NCBI GenBank assembly: GCA_965224575.1
Contig: CBDCZQ010000006.1
Coordinates: 3,100,001 to 3,164,000, forward strand
DNA: 64,000 bases
DNA from: QPIN01 sp965224575
Lineage (GTDB): Bacteria; Pseudomonadota; Gammaproteobacteria; Methylococcales; Methylomonadaceae
Direction of reading: 5' to 3'
Both the position numbers and the translations under genes were made by a program. Shown here piece by piece: positions 35,087 to 45,000 of this stretch (positions are counted from its first letter, which is position 1; the number at the start of each line of letters is the position of its first letter). A model generated the notes under the pieces. That model was not told the DNA's origin and searched no databases. It saw nothing but the letters and a program-made list of their open reading frames with translations.

Positions 35087-36463
35087 TTAAACCTTAACAA
35101 TGGCTGGAACTTGATATTCGAGATCCAGTAATTTCTGCTTGGGGTTATAACAACGAAGATTTAAATGAAAAACACCATCATGTGAATAAAGCCAATTCGC
35201 TTTTCTCTTTATACCAGGGTCTTTTTGCCCTATATAGAGAGTTAACGAATGATTTTCATTGTAATGAATATCACTATAAGCTGAGTTAACTGAAGCATTA
35301 CCCATTGGGGTATCAATTAATGATCCATTTTTGTCATAATAACTTACAGACCAAAAAGCATTAACGGGAGGCACCATTCCCTTTGAGAAATTAATCTCAT
35401 AACAGTTTCTTCCATGAAGCAGTTCACCATTTGAATCCGTTCTAGCCATAAAATAGATACTTTCTTGAGGAATATTGGCCCAAATACCATGTTTAGCCAC
35501 TAACGCTCTAGCTATGTATTTTTTATTATAGTTACCAATATCTAAAAGTAATCCCCATCCATTGATGTTTTTTCCTATTTCGTACAACTTTCGATCAAGA
35601 ATAGTCTGAGCAAAAGGAATAGCTTTTTCTAAACCATTTTTCACCCCTTCAGGTAAGTTTTCATGCTCAAAACCATTTTCAATACTAATCGCTACTTCAC
35701 TAAACAGATCTAAAAGCATACCTTCATCAGCTCGGGGTGGGGTATATTGTATAACTGCTGCTAGTTCTTCAAAAAACTTTAATCCTTCAGGGCATTCCGA
35801 CAAATCAGAACTCAACGGGGCATAACTATTATTTTTAGACTGTTGTTTTGATAAATTCGTTCTCAAAGTCGGTTCATTCCAATAGCTAAGAGGAATTATT
35901 TTTAGATCATTTTGTAGTGTATGAACATTGTCTAAATTTTCATCCGGACTAGCCATAACCCGCGCAACTATATAAATAAAATTGTGTTCACACCGAATCA
36001 ACTTCATTCCATCAGGCACTGTTCCTTGCCATTGAGTACCCACCAAAATAACTGGAGGTAACTGCTCTCCACAAGTTCTTGTCCCTAAGTTTTCAAGCGT
36101 CTCCATGTAAGGGTCCAATACCTGAAGAACATACCATCTGCTATCAAAGTCTGGTGCAGTCAACACTACGGGTTCATTAGACAAATCAAGTACAGCGGTT
36201 GAATATAAGAAATCTCTGGCAGCATTTACAAATTCTCTTGATTCAGGAGTAACGAAAGTCCTGATATGTTTAAAGACGTTGATATGGTATTCAGGCTTAT
36301 GCAGTAAATCTATATTTTTCTCATCCGACACGGGTTGTATTTTCTTTAGTCTGTCTTTCCAGCATTCAATCATAGGATAACCCCATATATAAGCCTGCAC
36401 ACCAATATTAAATGCCCAGTCTTCTTGACCTTGATCTATTTCTTTTAATATATTTTCATACAT
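35087..36463 (-). CDS. DUF1254/DUF1214 protein
   Basis: A 458-residue protein. The N-terminal DUF1254 part (residues ~15-150) has GVQAYIWGYPMIECWKDR, INVFKHIRTFVTPESREFVN and DFLYSTAVLDLSNEPVVL, and the C-terminal DUF1214 part (~340-455) has GRNCYEINFSKGMVPPVNAFWSVSYYDKNGSLI and LTLYIGQKDPG...NWLYSHDG. Many such proteins have signal peptides; this one has none visible, so it is probably cytoplasmic. The biochemical function of the family is not established. Its place between the SDR and the sulfotransferase suggests it takes part in the same pathway. Confidence 0.85.
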   Translation of the reverse strand: MYENILKEIDQGQEDWAFNIGVQAYIWGYPMIECWKDRLKKIQPVSDEKNIDLLHKPEYHINVFKHIRTFVTPESREFVNAARDFLYSTAVLDLSNEPVVLTAPDFDSRWYVLQVLDPYMETLENLGTRTCGEQLPPVILVGTQWQGTVPDGMKLIRCEHNFIYIVARVMASPDENLDNVHTLQNDLKIIPLSYWNEPTLRTNLSKQQSKNNSYAPLSSDLSECPEGLKFFEELAAVIQYTPPRADEGMLLDLFSEVAISIENGFEHENLPEGVKNGLEKAIPFAQTILDRKLYEIGKNINGWGLLLDIGNYNKKYIARALVAKHGIWANIPQESIYFMARTDSNGELLHGRNCYEINFSKGMVPPVNAFWSVSYYDKNGSLIDTPMGNASVNSAYSDIHYNENHSLTLYIGQKDPGIKRKANWLYSHDGVFHLNLRCYNPKQKLLDLEYQVPAIVKV

Positions 36464-36514
36464 TTTAATATTCCTTTTAATTAATTTAGTGATGAATTAT
36501 TAACCCTTTAATAA

Positions 36515-37678
36515 TTAATATTCCATCTTACAGGTCCAGTCTTTATCCTCTTTAATTAAGATATCATCAGGTAATTTATAATTCATTTTATTAATTGCAA
36601 ATCCCCATTTATTCTTTATTTCTTCTACAACAGAAGCACTATAAGTATATTTATTTTTCTTATATCTTTTGGTCGAATTAATATAATTAATAATATTTTT
36701 AATAGTACCAGTGTTTTTATCAAGAGATAATTTATTGTATATTTTATTAATTTCCTGCTCAGGATTATCTATTAAACTTTCATAAGCTACTTCATATAAA
36801 TTACCCTCAGGAATCATGTCACGAGTTTCCCAATAAGTAGTTATGAGTTTTTTATATAATGTAAAACATATTTCAGAAAACTCTCCTTCAGAATATATTT
36901 GTAATGCCATCTCATCCGCTTCTTTAATAAAATCATGCACAGCAGAAACATAAATGTTATATGGATTTCTATATATATAAATAAATTTAGCATTAGGAAA
37001 TAGTTTTAGTAGAATTTTAATTCTTGCAGTATTATAGGGATTTTTTAAAATCAGCCTTTTTCCATTCGCCATATAAGTCGCTTTTTTTATAACCGACATA
37101 TATGTTTTCTCCCACTGTAGTATTTCTTTTTTACTGGTATTTAATAAAACATACTTATTAAAACTATCAATAATGGTTTTAGGAAAATGATTACAATGGT
37201 GAGCTGAAGTAGTTAAACAGGAAAGGCTAAACTCCTCTTCCTGAGGAAAGTCCAGATCCATTTTGACGTTATCCATCATTCTTTTTTCTGGTATTAATTT
37301 AGCAATCATATTTTTCAAGAATTTATTCTTGCTGATAACGACACAACAGGTCGGAAATATCGCTTGCAAAGTAGTTAAGTATCCAAAGCTCTTATCTTGA
37401 GAAATAATATTGTGAAGATGTGTCGTGCCGCTACGCCAATGACCAATAATAAAAACTGGATCTTCATTCAATTTTGTCTGCTCAATTTGTTTTGCATACA
37501 GCAATTTTTCTAATAGCCTAACTGGAAAAGTAATCATTGTTCCAAATAAAGTAATAATCAAAGTAGGTAAATACTGTAAATCTATCCAACCATTTTTTTT
37601 AGCATTGGCTAATAAATTAGATGCTGTTCCACCAATATAAGGATGTACTGAAAGTCGACCTTGTGCTTTATTTGTCAT
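36515..37678 (-). CDS. Sulfotransferase family protein
   Basis: A 387-residue PAPS-dependent sulfotransferase. The 5'-phosphosulfate loop is FIIGHWRSGTTHLHNIIS (residues ~74-91) and the 3'-phosphate-binding region is FIYIYRNPYNIYVSAVHDF, followed by LYEVAYESLIDNPEQEI. A hydrophobic stretch lies near residues 35-60. The family transfers sulfate from PAPS to hydroxyl or amino groups of lipids, sugars or small molecules. It lies 35 bases after the oxoamine synthase gene in the same direction, which suggests that the cluster product is sulfated. The gene is very AT-rich. Confidence 0.87.
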   Translation of the reverse strand: MTNKAQGRLSVHPYIGGTASNLLANAKKNGWIDLQYLPTLIITLFGTMITFPVRLLEKLLYAKQIEQTKLNEDPVFIIGHWRSGTTHLHNIISQDKSFGYLTTLQAIFPTCCVVISKNKFLKNMIAKLIPEKRMMDNVKMDLDFPQEEEFSLSCLTTSAHHCNHFPKTIIDSFNKYVLLNTSKKEILQWEKTYMSVIKKATYMANGKRLILKNPYNTARIKILLKLFPNAKFIYIYRNPYNIYVSAVHDFIKEADEMALQIYSEGEFSEICFTLYKKLITTYWETRDMIPEGNLYEVAYESLIDNPEQEINKIYNKLSLDKNTGTIKNIINYINSTKRYKKNKYTYSASVVEEIKNKWGFAINKMNYKLPDDILIKEDKDWTCKMEY

Positions 37679-37713
37679 TGATTTGTCCAGATGAATTAAT
37701 AAATATATTTAGT

Positions 37714-38904
37714 TTATATGCTATAGATTTCCGTTTTTGATTTAGCCAATAGTTGCATTTCCTGTAATACTTCCTGGGTACAGGCAACAACTTCATCAAT
37801 TTCTTGAAATGATAATTCTGAATGTACAGAAAAGCGAACTAACCCTTGGTATTGTGGTGTAGCTGGATATAGAAAAACAGAAGTCAAAATTTTTCTATTT
37901 CTCATTTTCTCATAAAATTGACAGGCTTCATCTTCACTATCAAAATCTATTGAGACAATTTGGCACTGACTCTTACTAACATCCAGGCCAATTTCTGTTA
38001 AACCCTTTCTCAATAAAACAGCATTATCAAGACATCGTCTAGATCGATCCTTTTCTTTGACAATAATTTTAAGTGCAGCTTGATGGCCTGCTGCAGATAC
38101 ACTAGAAGTTGCTGAGCTAAAAATTACTGAACGACAGCGCGCTCTTACTAATTGCATCATCTCCATATCACCGGCAATAAAACCTCCATGTCCTCCTAAA
38201 GCTTTATTTAAACTAACCGTTCGAAAGGGAATTCGATCTGCCAATCCCAATTCAACAGCTAAGCCTCCTCCATTACCATACATACCGAACGAATGAGCTT
38301 CATCCAGTATTAGTACACAATTTTTTTCTTCGCAAATTTCTACATATCTTTTGATGTCGCCGATTGATCCATCCGTGCTGTAAACAGCATCAATACAAAC
38401 AACACCAGAACCATTGATATTAATTTTTTCTAATAAATGATCAGGATCATTATGAGTAATAGGTACTTTTTTACCTAAAGATAGCTTAATGCCATCATAC
38501 AAAGAAGCATGTGCATTATTGTCAATATAAACCGGTTTGAATAATGGTGTTATTGCTTCTAAGAGACCAACATTAGCAGCCCATCCTGAAGTAGTGAGCA
38601 TTACATCATCAACCTGCATATATTGCTTAATTTGGCGACATAAATGTTCACATGAATCAGAACTACCGCCATACACTGTGGACAAAAAAGACTCTACTTG
38701 ATTGGCATCATTTGCTTTAGCTCTTGCGGCAACCACGGATGGGTGATTTCCCAATCGTAAATAATCATTATGATGAAGTGAAATATAGTTCGATATATCT
38801 TTAGGCTGATCAAAAGGGTTAGGTTTTAGGCTTGAAATAAATTCGCACACTGGCTCCATATGTTCAGAATACCAATCAGGGATTCTTACCTGTCTATTTA
38901 TCAT
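37714..38904 (-). CDS. Alpha-oxoamine synthase (CqsA/SPT-like)
   Basis: A 396-residue PLP enzyme. YISLHHNDYLRLGNHPSV, GGSSDSCEHLCRQI, TSGWAANVGLLEAI, YIDNNAHASLYDGI, VCIDAVYSTDGSIGDI, ILDEAHSFGMYGNGGGL and TVSLNKALGGHGGF, where K234 should carry PLP. Members condense an amino acid with an acyl thioester and release CO2; CqsA/LqsA make aminoketone quorum signals, serine palmitoyltransferase makes ketosphinganine. Several stretches (SGWAANVGLL, IDAVYSTDGS) look closest to CqsA, but the linked ACP, FAAL and reductase fit sphingoid-type synthesis. It is the first gene of the operon; AAAGG lies upstream of ATG 38904. Confidence 0.88.
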   Translation of the reverse strand: MINRQVRIPDWYSEHMEPVCEFISSLKPNPFDQPKDISNYISLHHNDYLRLGNHPSVVAARAKANDANQVESFLSTVYGGSSDSCEHLCRQIKQYMQVDDVMLTTSGWAANVGLLEAITPLFKPVYIDNNAHASLYDGIKLSLGKKVPITHNDPDHLLEKININGSGVVCIDAVYSTDGSIGDIKRYVEICEEKNCVLILDEAHSFGMYGNGGGLAVELGLADRIPFRTVSLNKALGGHGGFIAGDMEMMQLVRARCRSVIFSSATSSVSAAGHQAALKIIVKEKDRSRRCLDNAVLLRKGLTEIGLDVSKSQCQIVSIDFDSEDEACQFYEKMRNRKILTSVFLYPATPQYQGLVRFSVHSELSFQEIDEVVACTQEVLQEMQLLAKSKTEIYSI

Positions 38905-39115
38905 AATATATACCTTTCTATATTTAACATATTATTACTACCTATGCTTTAAATTTAATATTAATGTGAAATATTATTTATTTTTATTTAATTAATTTTT
39001 TATGGGCTTGATAATATAATAAACATAATATTTATTATATTCAGTGAATTATTACCTTTTTTGTTAACTATTTTTTTATAAGTTACTTAGTTATTTTTAA
39101 AAAATTAATTATATA

Positions 39116-39778
39116 GTGGTGCTAATTTCAGAGGTAAGTAATCTTCTTGATGATGTTAATCAGATTACCTCACAAACTGACTTATTAGCCTTAAATGCTG
39201 CTATTGAAGCGGCAAGAGCAGGGGAGGCTGGTAGAGAATTTGCAGTTGTTGCTGATGAAGTTAGGGCTCTTTCTAAACGAACTTCATTGTTTAATGAGCA
39301 GATAAGGTCATCAGTAACTAAGATTGAAGCATCAATTAAATTAGCAAGCAAATCAGATGAAAAAGCATCAAATATAGATACTACAGCAGCAGACTCATCA
39401 CTTGACCATGTGTCAGCCATGTGGGATGAAATGCAAACCTTGAATTCTACAGCAGGAAATCAGGCGCAACGCATTTCAGAAATTGCTGATAGTATTCAAG
39501 TGTTAGTTAATGAAGGTATTATTTCTTTACAATTTGATGATATTGTTAGTCAGCTCATGGACCAAGTAGATGAAAGAATTAATATTCTTGAATCATCAAC
39601 TCATGAGCTACTTGCAAACCAATTAAATAGTGAAATAAATATTCAACTGGCATTACGAAATCACCTAGAAGAATTATCGAATACGTTAGAAAGTATAAGG
39701 CAAAGAGAAAGCCAGATTAACACACGTTCAATAAATCAGACTAATGTGAATTCAACGGATGATATAGATCTTTTTTAA
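39116..39778 (+). pseudogene. C-terminal fragment of a methyl-accepting chemotaxis protein
   Basis: A 220-residue open frame from GTG 39116. It contains the conserved signalling tip of chemoreceptors (SQTDLLALNAAIEAARAGEA then GREFAVVADEVRALSKRT), followed by a long coiled coil rich in Gln, Ser and Asn. The sensor part, transmembrane helices and HAMP domain are missing; the DNA upstream is AT-rich non-coding sequence. So this is a 5'-deleted receptor, unless it acts as a soluble signalling fragment. No other chemotaxis genes are in the window. Confidence 0.75.
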
Positions 39779-40026
39779 TGTTTTTTTCAGTGTATTATCT
39801 CATTTATATATCATACCTTACATGGAGTTAACTCACTTGTACGAAATAAAATCGATAACTGGTACAGGGTTTTTGTTTGTCTTTAAGACGTGTCATCAGG
39901 CGCATAGTAGACTATGTAATTGTTGTCACAACACAGAAGACGGACAAGAAGATTAAAAAAGCTTTAGCTATTCTTAAGCTTTAGTACAAGCAAGTTGTCG
40001 AAGTTATTTAGTGAAAGTTACTAGAT
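39779..40026. other. 248-bp gap without gene
   Basis: Between the convergent receptor fragment and Nramp-like gene. There is a TAAGCTTTAG-type repeat (GCTTTAGC and AAGCTTTAG near 39960-39982) but no credible coding sequence or clear terminator. Confidence 0.35.
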
Positions 40027-41298
40027 TTAAAGAAATAAATAAGCAATTGAACAAGCCACCATAATACTTATGCTTAAAAAGCACCAAATTAACATTAACT
40101 TTCCGGGACGTGCATTTTCAGGGACACTTTTATTAAACATCGCCAATGTATTTAACCCAGCAAGTACTGGACCTGCAACAAATGCCAGTATCGTTGCAAT
40201 CTTAACCATGGCTTGCATTGATGTTAGAAAGAAAAATAAAATCAGCATTGTGCCAATCACCGTAAAAATTAACCAAAAAAGATAGTGTTTTTTCTGGTTT
40301 TTATGATCCATATACTTTGGAAAAAGTAGTTCACTTGATGCACTGAGTGTTCTTGGGTAGGCATCAAGACAAGTCAATGTAGTGCTAAACATTGTTGTAA
40401 ATGCAGCCAGTGCAACAATTGGGTAAGCCCAGCTACCTAATGATTTTTGGTATAAATCCATTAATTGCCCTGCAAAAGCTGCCCCTTTAGGGCTAAATGT
40501 TTCCCCGCTGCCGTACATAACTAAAGCTCCTAATAATAAAAAACAGATAGCAAGAAAGGCTGTACCAAAAAAACCGATACGAAAATCAAATAATGCAGCT
40601 TTTATATTCGTTGCTTTCTCTGCATCTTCATTATTTGCCTCAGCCCAGATAGAATGCCAAACAGAAATTTCCATTGGTGCAGGCATCCATCCTAGAAAAG
40701 TGGCTAAAAAAATTAAATGGGCTGTATCATTAAATGAAAATTGCACTTCGGCTGTTTTGTAATAACCAGGATTATCAAATATCAGCATACCTACTGCAAA
40801 TACTGAGGTGATTGAGAGCACAAGAATGATGATTTTTACTAATTTATCCAATAATTTATATTTTCCTGTTGCAAGTAGAGAAAAACAGAGTATCAATAAA
40901 CCAAACCCAATTAAAGCGGCTATTCTTTGAGGTTCAAGACCACCTAAAGACTCTAAATGGAAAATATTAATTAACAAACCTGCTGTAACAACGGTTACAG
41001 CAGACTGGATGATTAACATGGACATTAAGGTCATAGCAATATAGACCCAGACAGCCCAGCTACCGAGTTTTTTATAACCATACAAAATATTATGACCCGT
41101 TGCAGCAGTATAACGAGGGCCAAATTCAAAAAAAGGATATTTAACTAAATGGATAATTAAAATAGCAAGAATCAAGTCAAACCCAAACATACCACCGGCT
41201 TTAGTTGATTGTACTAAATGGGAAACGCCAACTGCTGCACCAGCATACATTAAACCTGGACCTAACTGGGATAGTAAACTTTTTTTGCTAGAATTCAT
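40027..41298 (-). CDS. Nramp-like metal/cation transporter (non-canonical)
   Basis: A 423-residue protein with about eleven transmembrane helices. It begins LGPGLMYAGAAVGVSHLVQSTKAG, an Nramp-type first helix, but the canonical metal-binding Asp-Pro-Gly-Asn is replaced by GAAVGVSH. The sixth helix reads TFLGWMPAPMEISVWHS in place of the usual Met-Pro-His motif. Canonical Nramp proteins import Mn2+ or Fe2+; loss of both signatures indicates that the substrate or mechanism differs. It is complete and monocistronic, convergent with the chemoreceptor fragment. Confidence 0.8.
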   Translation of the reverse strand: MNSSKKSLLSQLGPGLMYAGAAVGVSHLVQSTKAGGMFGFDLILAILIIHLVKYPFFEFGPRYTAATGHNILYGYKKLGSWAVWVYIAMTLMSMLIIQSAVTVVTAGLLINIFHLESLGGLEPQRIAALIGFGLLILCFSLLATGKYKLLDKLVKIIILVLSITSVFAVGMLIFDNPGYYKTAEVQFSFNDTAHLIFLATFLGWMPAPMEISVWHSIWAEANNEDAEKATNIKAALFDFRIGFFGTAFLAICFLLLGALVMYGSGETFSPKGAAFAGQLMDLYQKSLGSWAYPIVALAAFTTMFSTTLTCLDAYPRTLSASSELLFPKYMDHKNQKKHYLFWLIFTVIGTMLILFFFLTSMQAMVKIATILAFVAGPVLAGLNTLAMFNKSVPENARPGKLMLIWCFLSISIMVACSIAYLFL

Positions 41299-41408
41299 GA
41301 TTTTAATTTATATTAAATTAGTTTTTTCTTTACGAAAAAAGTGGCTAGTACTTTGTCAATCTAATGTTTATAGAGTGGGCGATTAAAAGTTAAGTAACTA
41401 AAAATATT

Positions 41409-41492
41409 GTAGGTTGGGCAGCATCTTTTTGGTAACCTAACACTACTTTTGCTAAAGATGTTGGGTTAACGATAGAAGTTGTTAGCCTAACC
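41409..41492. repeat. GTAGGTTGGG palindromic repeat, copy C
   Basis: Same orientation and plan as copy B: GTAGGTTGGGCAGC, then GATGTTGGGTTAACGATAGA, ending TTAGCCTAACC. It is more diverged than A and B. Confidence 0.65.
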
Positions 41493-41651
41493 TTCAGCTT
41501 TAATCATACCCTTGATAGAGTACTAAATTAGTAGGTACAGTATAAATTATTAACTTAAGTTAGTTAATTTGAATATTGTAAGTGGTGGCATAAGGAGTGT
41601 AAGAGGTTATGTTATTAAATTAAGAAGTTATAGTTGTGGGTTTTTCGATCT

Positions 41652-41693
41652 CTTGGGTAACCTAACACATGTTAAAAACCGGGTTAACGGGGC
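41652..41693. repeat. Partial copy of the GTAGGTTGGG repeat
   Basis: TTGGGTAACCTAACACATG then CCGGGTTAACGGGG reproduces the inner part of copy C (GGTAACCTAACAC ... GGGTTAACG) but both ends are missing. Confidence 0.4.
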
Positions 41694-41762
41694 TTATTTG
41701 ACCCTGTAAATAATTTTGAGAGCCTGTCTATAATCACCTTCTATAAAAGGTAAGGATAGACA

Positions 41763-41867
41763 ATGATGAATAGAGAAGAACTTGAAGCATTTTTTCGTGA
41801 AACAGCTAAAAGCATTAAAACAGAAAAAGGAGAATGTAAATTACTTTGTGTAACTACTTATTATTAA
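41763..41867 (+). pseudogene. IS256-family transposase N-terminal stub, first
   Basis: Reads MMNREELEAFFRETAKSIKT then EKGECKLLCVTTYY and stop. The first 22 residues match the start of IS256-type transposases, as does the next stub, so it is a second, more decayed relic. Confidence 0.6.
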
Positions 41868-41893
41868 TTTCTACTATGAGAGGATAAGCAGTT

Positions 41894-42052
41894 ATGAATA
41901 AAAAAGAACTTGAAGCTTTTGCCCGCGAAGCGGCAAAAAGCATAAAAACAGAAAAAGACCTTGGTAATTTTACTCAAATGTTGGCTAAAGTAGCCGTTGA
42001 AGCCGCTTTGAATGTAGAATTTGATGATCATTTAGGTTATGAAAAATATTGA
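41894..42052 (+). pseudogene. IS256-family transposase N-terminal stub, second
   Basis: Reads 52 residues, MNKKELEAFAREAAKSIKTE followed by KDLGNFTQMLAKVAVEAALN and VEFDDHLGYEKY, then TGA. This is the typical N-terminus of IS256/mutator transposases; the remaining ~350 residues are absent. It ends next to the pelB stop codon (convergent), so the rest was deleted or never inserted. Confidence 0.75.
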
Positions 42053-42053
42053 A

Positions 42054-45000
42054 TTACGGGATGAACCCATCAAACCTTAAGCTATATCGTAATTCTATTG
42101 ATTGAGTTGCTTCAGTGTTCACTCCCCCTTGTGAGTCTATATATCTCCCCATCAAACTTAAATCATCATGTGAAAATAATCTTGCTCCTATTCCTGCTTC
42201 AACCAAAACACCTGTTCCTGCCCATGGTTCGGTAAAAAAGACACCAGTGTTAAAATAATAATGAAATCTTTTTTCTACAAAGCCAAAAGGACGGAATTCA
42301 CCATCATAAACTTTAAAGTTCATTCCTATTTCTTTGTAGCTATCACTTAAAACATTCTGTATGCTTCCATTTGTATTAACAATGGTTTGCATTTCAGACG
42401 GTAGCTGTTCAACTAAATTCGATTGACTTAAAATGCCATGTAAATTTATATTTATTGCTGGATTGGCAAATTTTACTCTGTAACCTGCTGAGAAATCCGC
42501 CCCAAAACCTGCGCCTAAATATGTCCCATATCTAGTTTTGTAGTTTCTACCATGGAGTTTTATTGAAAAATAATCTCTTTTTGTGAGACCTCCATTTAGT
42601 CCTAAAGTGATTCTATCCCTGGCTCCCATCAGTCTAAATGCAGAACTTTCTTCAGATAATTCGTTATATGCGGCTTCAATGTTAGCGGACCAGCCTTCAA
42701 TTAGTTTGTAACTTAATCCTGTTTTTATACTATATAAATCCCTGTCTCCTCTTAATCCTGCATTCCCTTGTAACCAGACTTTATGTCGAATACCTTTATA
42801 GCCCCATCTTAAAGCTAAATTATTTTCATTACGTTGATTAGGATTTACTAATAGATTTGTACTATTTGAGGAAAAATTTAAGTATTTATAGTTGAGAAAA
42901 TAACTATTTTCTCCATGTGTTAATGCGAATTCAGGACTAAAGCTCCTTATATCAAGGTTACTAATATTGTATGATTTACCTGTTAATGCAATACCATTTG
43001 GATTTCTGATACCTAAATCAGAGATTTGTCGTCTCAGGGTTAATAATTCGTGTTCATTTTGAGATTCATCTAAATAATTACTAGCAATTTTTAATGCATC
43101 ATGCTCCCTTCCCACGGTTCTGAGTCCTACAACTTGATTAGTAGGTGATAACTCATCCTTTTTTTGTAACAATTTATCAATAGCATGAATATTATTATCA
43201 TAGACCGCTAATGCCATATTTTGCCATGTAGGAACAGCAATACGTTTATGTAATGATTTTAATAAATATCGACGAGCGGGTTCCATTCTGTTTTCTGCAA
43301 TTAACCAAGTAATTCGATACTCATCAAATAAAACTTGTTTTACTTTATTATTTTCGAGTTGTACCCATTTAAACCATTTTTCTGTAATATTTCTACCAAA
43401 TGTTTGGTGAACAACATTACCATACCGTCTTTTAAATTCAGAAAGATCAGGCTTCATTGGTGACAAATTAGCAACTAACTCGGGTCTAACTTGTGTCATA
43501 ACATAATGCTTAATCTTAGTTGCTTTAGCCTTTTCTCCTGCATTATGTAAAGTTTCAGCATAGCCAAGTAATAATAAATAATCATCGGGCTTTTGATTGA
43601 CAGCCTTAGCATACCAGGGGACAGCACTTTTTGGTTCTCCCAATCTAAGGTAACTAGCGGCTATAGCTTCCCATAAGTCCGTATGGTCTCTAGCAACTTT
43701 GATTGATTTTCTAACCATTTTTCGTAAACTTGAGTCAGAATCGTATTCAATCATATGCCAAAGCAAAGCTATTCTTGTACTAACTAGGCGCGGGTCAATA
43801 GCTAATGCTTTTAATAAATGCTTTTTGGTCTGTAAATGGTTTTTTGTTCGAATCGCAGTTCTGGCTTTAGAAGTCCAATAGCGTGTACTATTTCCAAATA
43901 AATTACCATGTTGGTCTGCTATAAGAATAAGTTCGTTAGTTTTCTCATATTTTTTTAGCCTTTCAGATAAATCAATTGCATCAAGTAAATAATTAGGCTG
44001 GTTAAGTTTATTCCAAACCTTAATCAATAAGCCTAAATGTTGCTCATTATCTTTCCCTTTATAACTTAATTGTAATAACCGGTTAATACCTTCCTGGTCT
44101 ATTTCTCCATGACTTAAAAGATGATCATAAGCTTTTTCCGCTGCGTGTTCACGCCCTAGAAACCAAGAAATATCAGAATAAAAATTCCAGAAATCACTAT
44201 CAGTTGATTTTATATCATTTGCAACTATTGACAGCTGTTTCCATGCAGTTGAATAATCCTCAGCCTTTATAAGCATTTCAATTTTTTTTCTGCTCGTTAT
44301 CCAAGACGTTCCAAGGTTTTGCTCTGTAGCTTTTAAAATTTCATAAGCTTCACTATAATTTCCATTTAATTCTTCAATTGAAGCTAAATAGATTCTAGCT
44401 TGTTTGTGGGAAGGCCATTTTTTTATATATTGTTTAAGTTGTCGTTTGCCACTATCAAAATATCCCGTTTGTTTTAGGACGTCATATAAATCTTTTAACT
44501 CCCTATCAGATAATCTACGTTTGTTACTTAATATTTCGTAGTTTCTTGCAACTCTTGCGTGTTGAAAAAGGTTTTTTCCAATTTTAATGGCATCTTTTAA
44601 CTGATCTTCTTCACCTGTTTTATGATAAACCTGTGTTAGTTGTTGCATTGATAGATAGGGAGCACCGTTCCACATTGCAATTTTTATCAACTCTTTACGG
44701 GCCTCAATATTATCAGGCTCTAGGTTTGTTCGCTGATTTGCATGTTGTAGCGCATTGTGTAAATCATTTAATGCTAATTCATACTGCACTAACTGAGCTA
44801 ATAAAACCGGATCTTTAGGGTTTTGTTCTAATTGCTTTGAGCTAAATTGTTTGAATATTTTCTTATTTCCTAAACTACTGGCTAAACTAGTGCCATACGC
44901 TAAGAAAGAGGGCTGTAAAGATGAACTGTTTGTTAAAAGAAGCTCAGCCCATTGCAAACTATTTTGAGGGTCATTTGCAGCTAATTCGCGAGTAATTTGT

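Larger units (their letters stand above)
41299..42053. other. 750-bp repeat and transposase-remnant region
   Basis: No complete gene. The region holds repeat C (41409..41492), a partial repeat (41652..41693) and two transposase stubs, all annotated separately. It separates the Nramp-like gene from pelB and looks like a site of repeated insertions and deletions. Confidence 0.6.

Noticed and set aside
32348..38904. Interpretation as a simple CqsA quorum-sensing locus
   Set aside because: There is no CqsS-like receptor kinase in the window, and FAAL, ACP, reductase and sulfotransferase would not be needed for known CAI-1-type signals.
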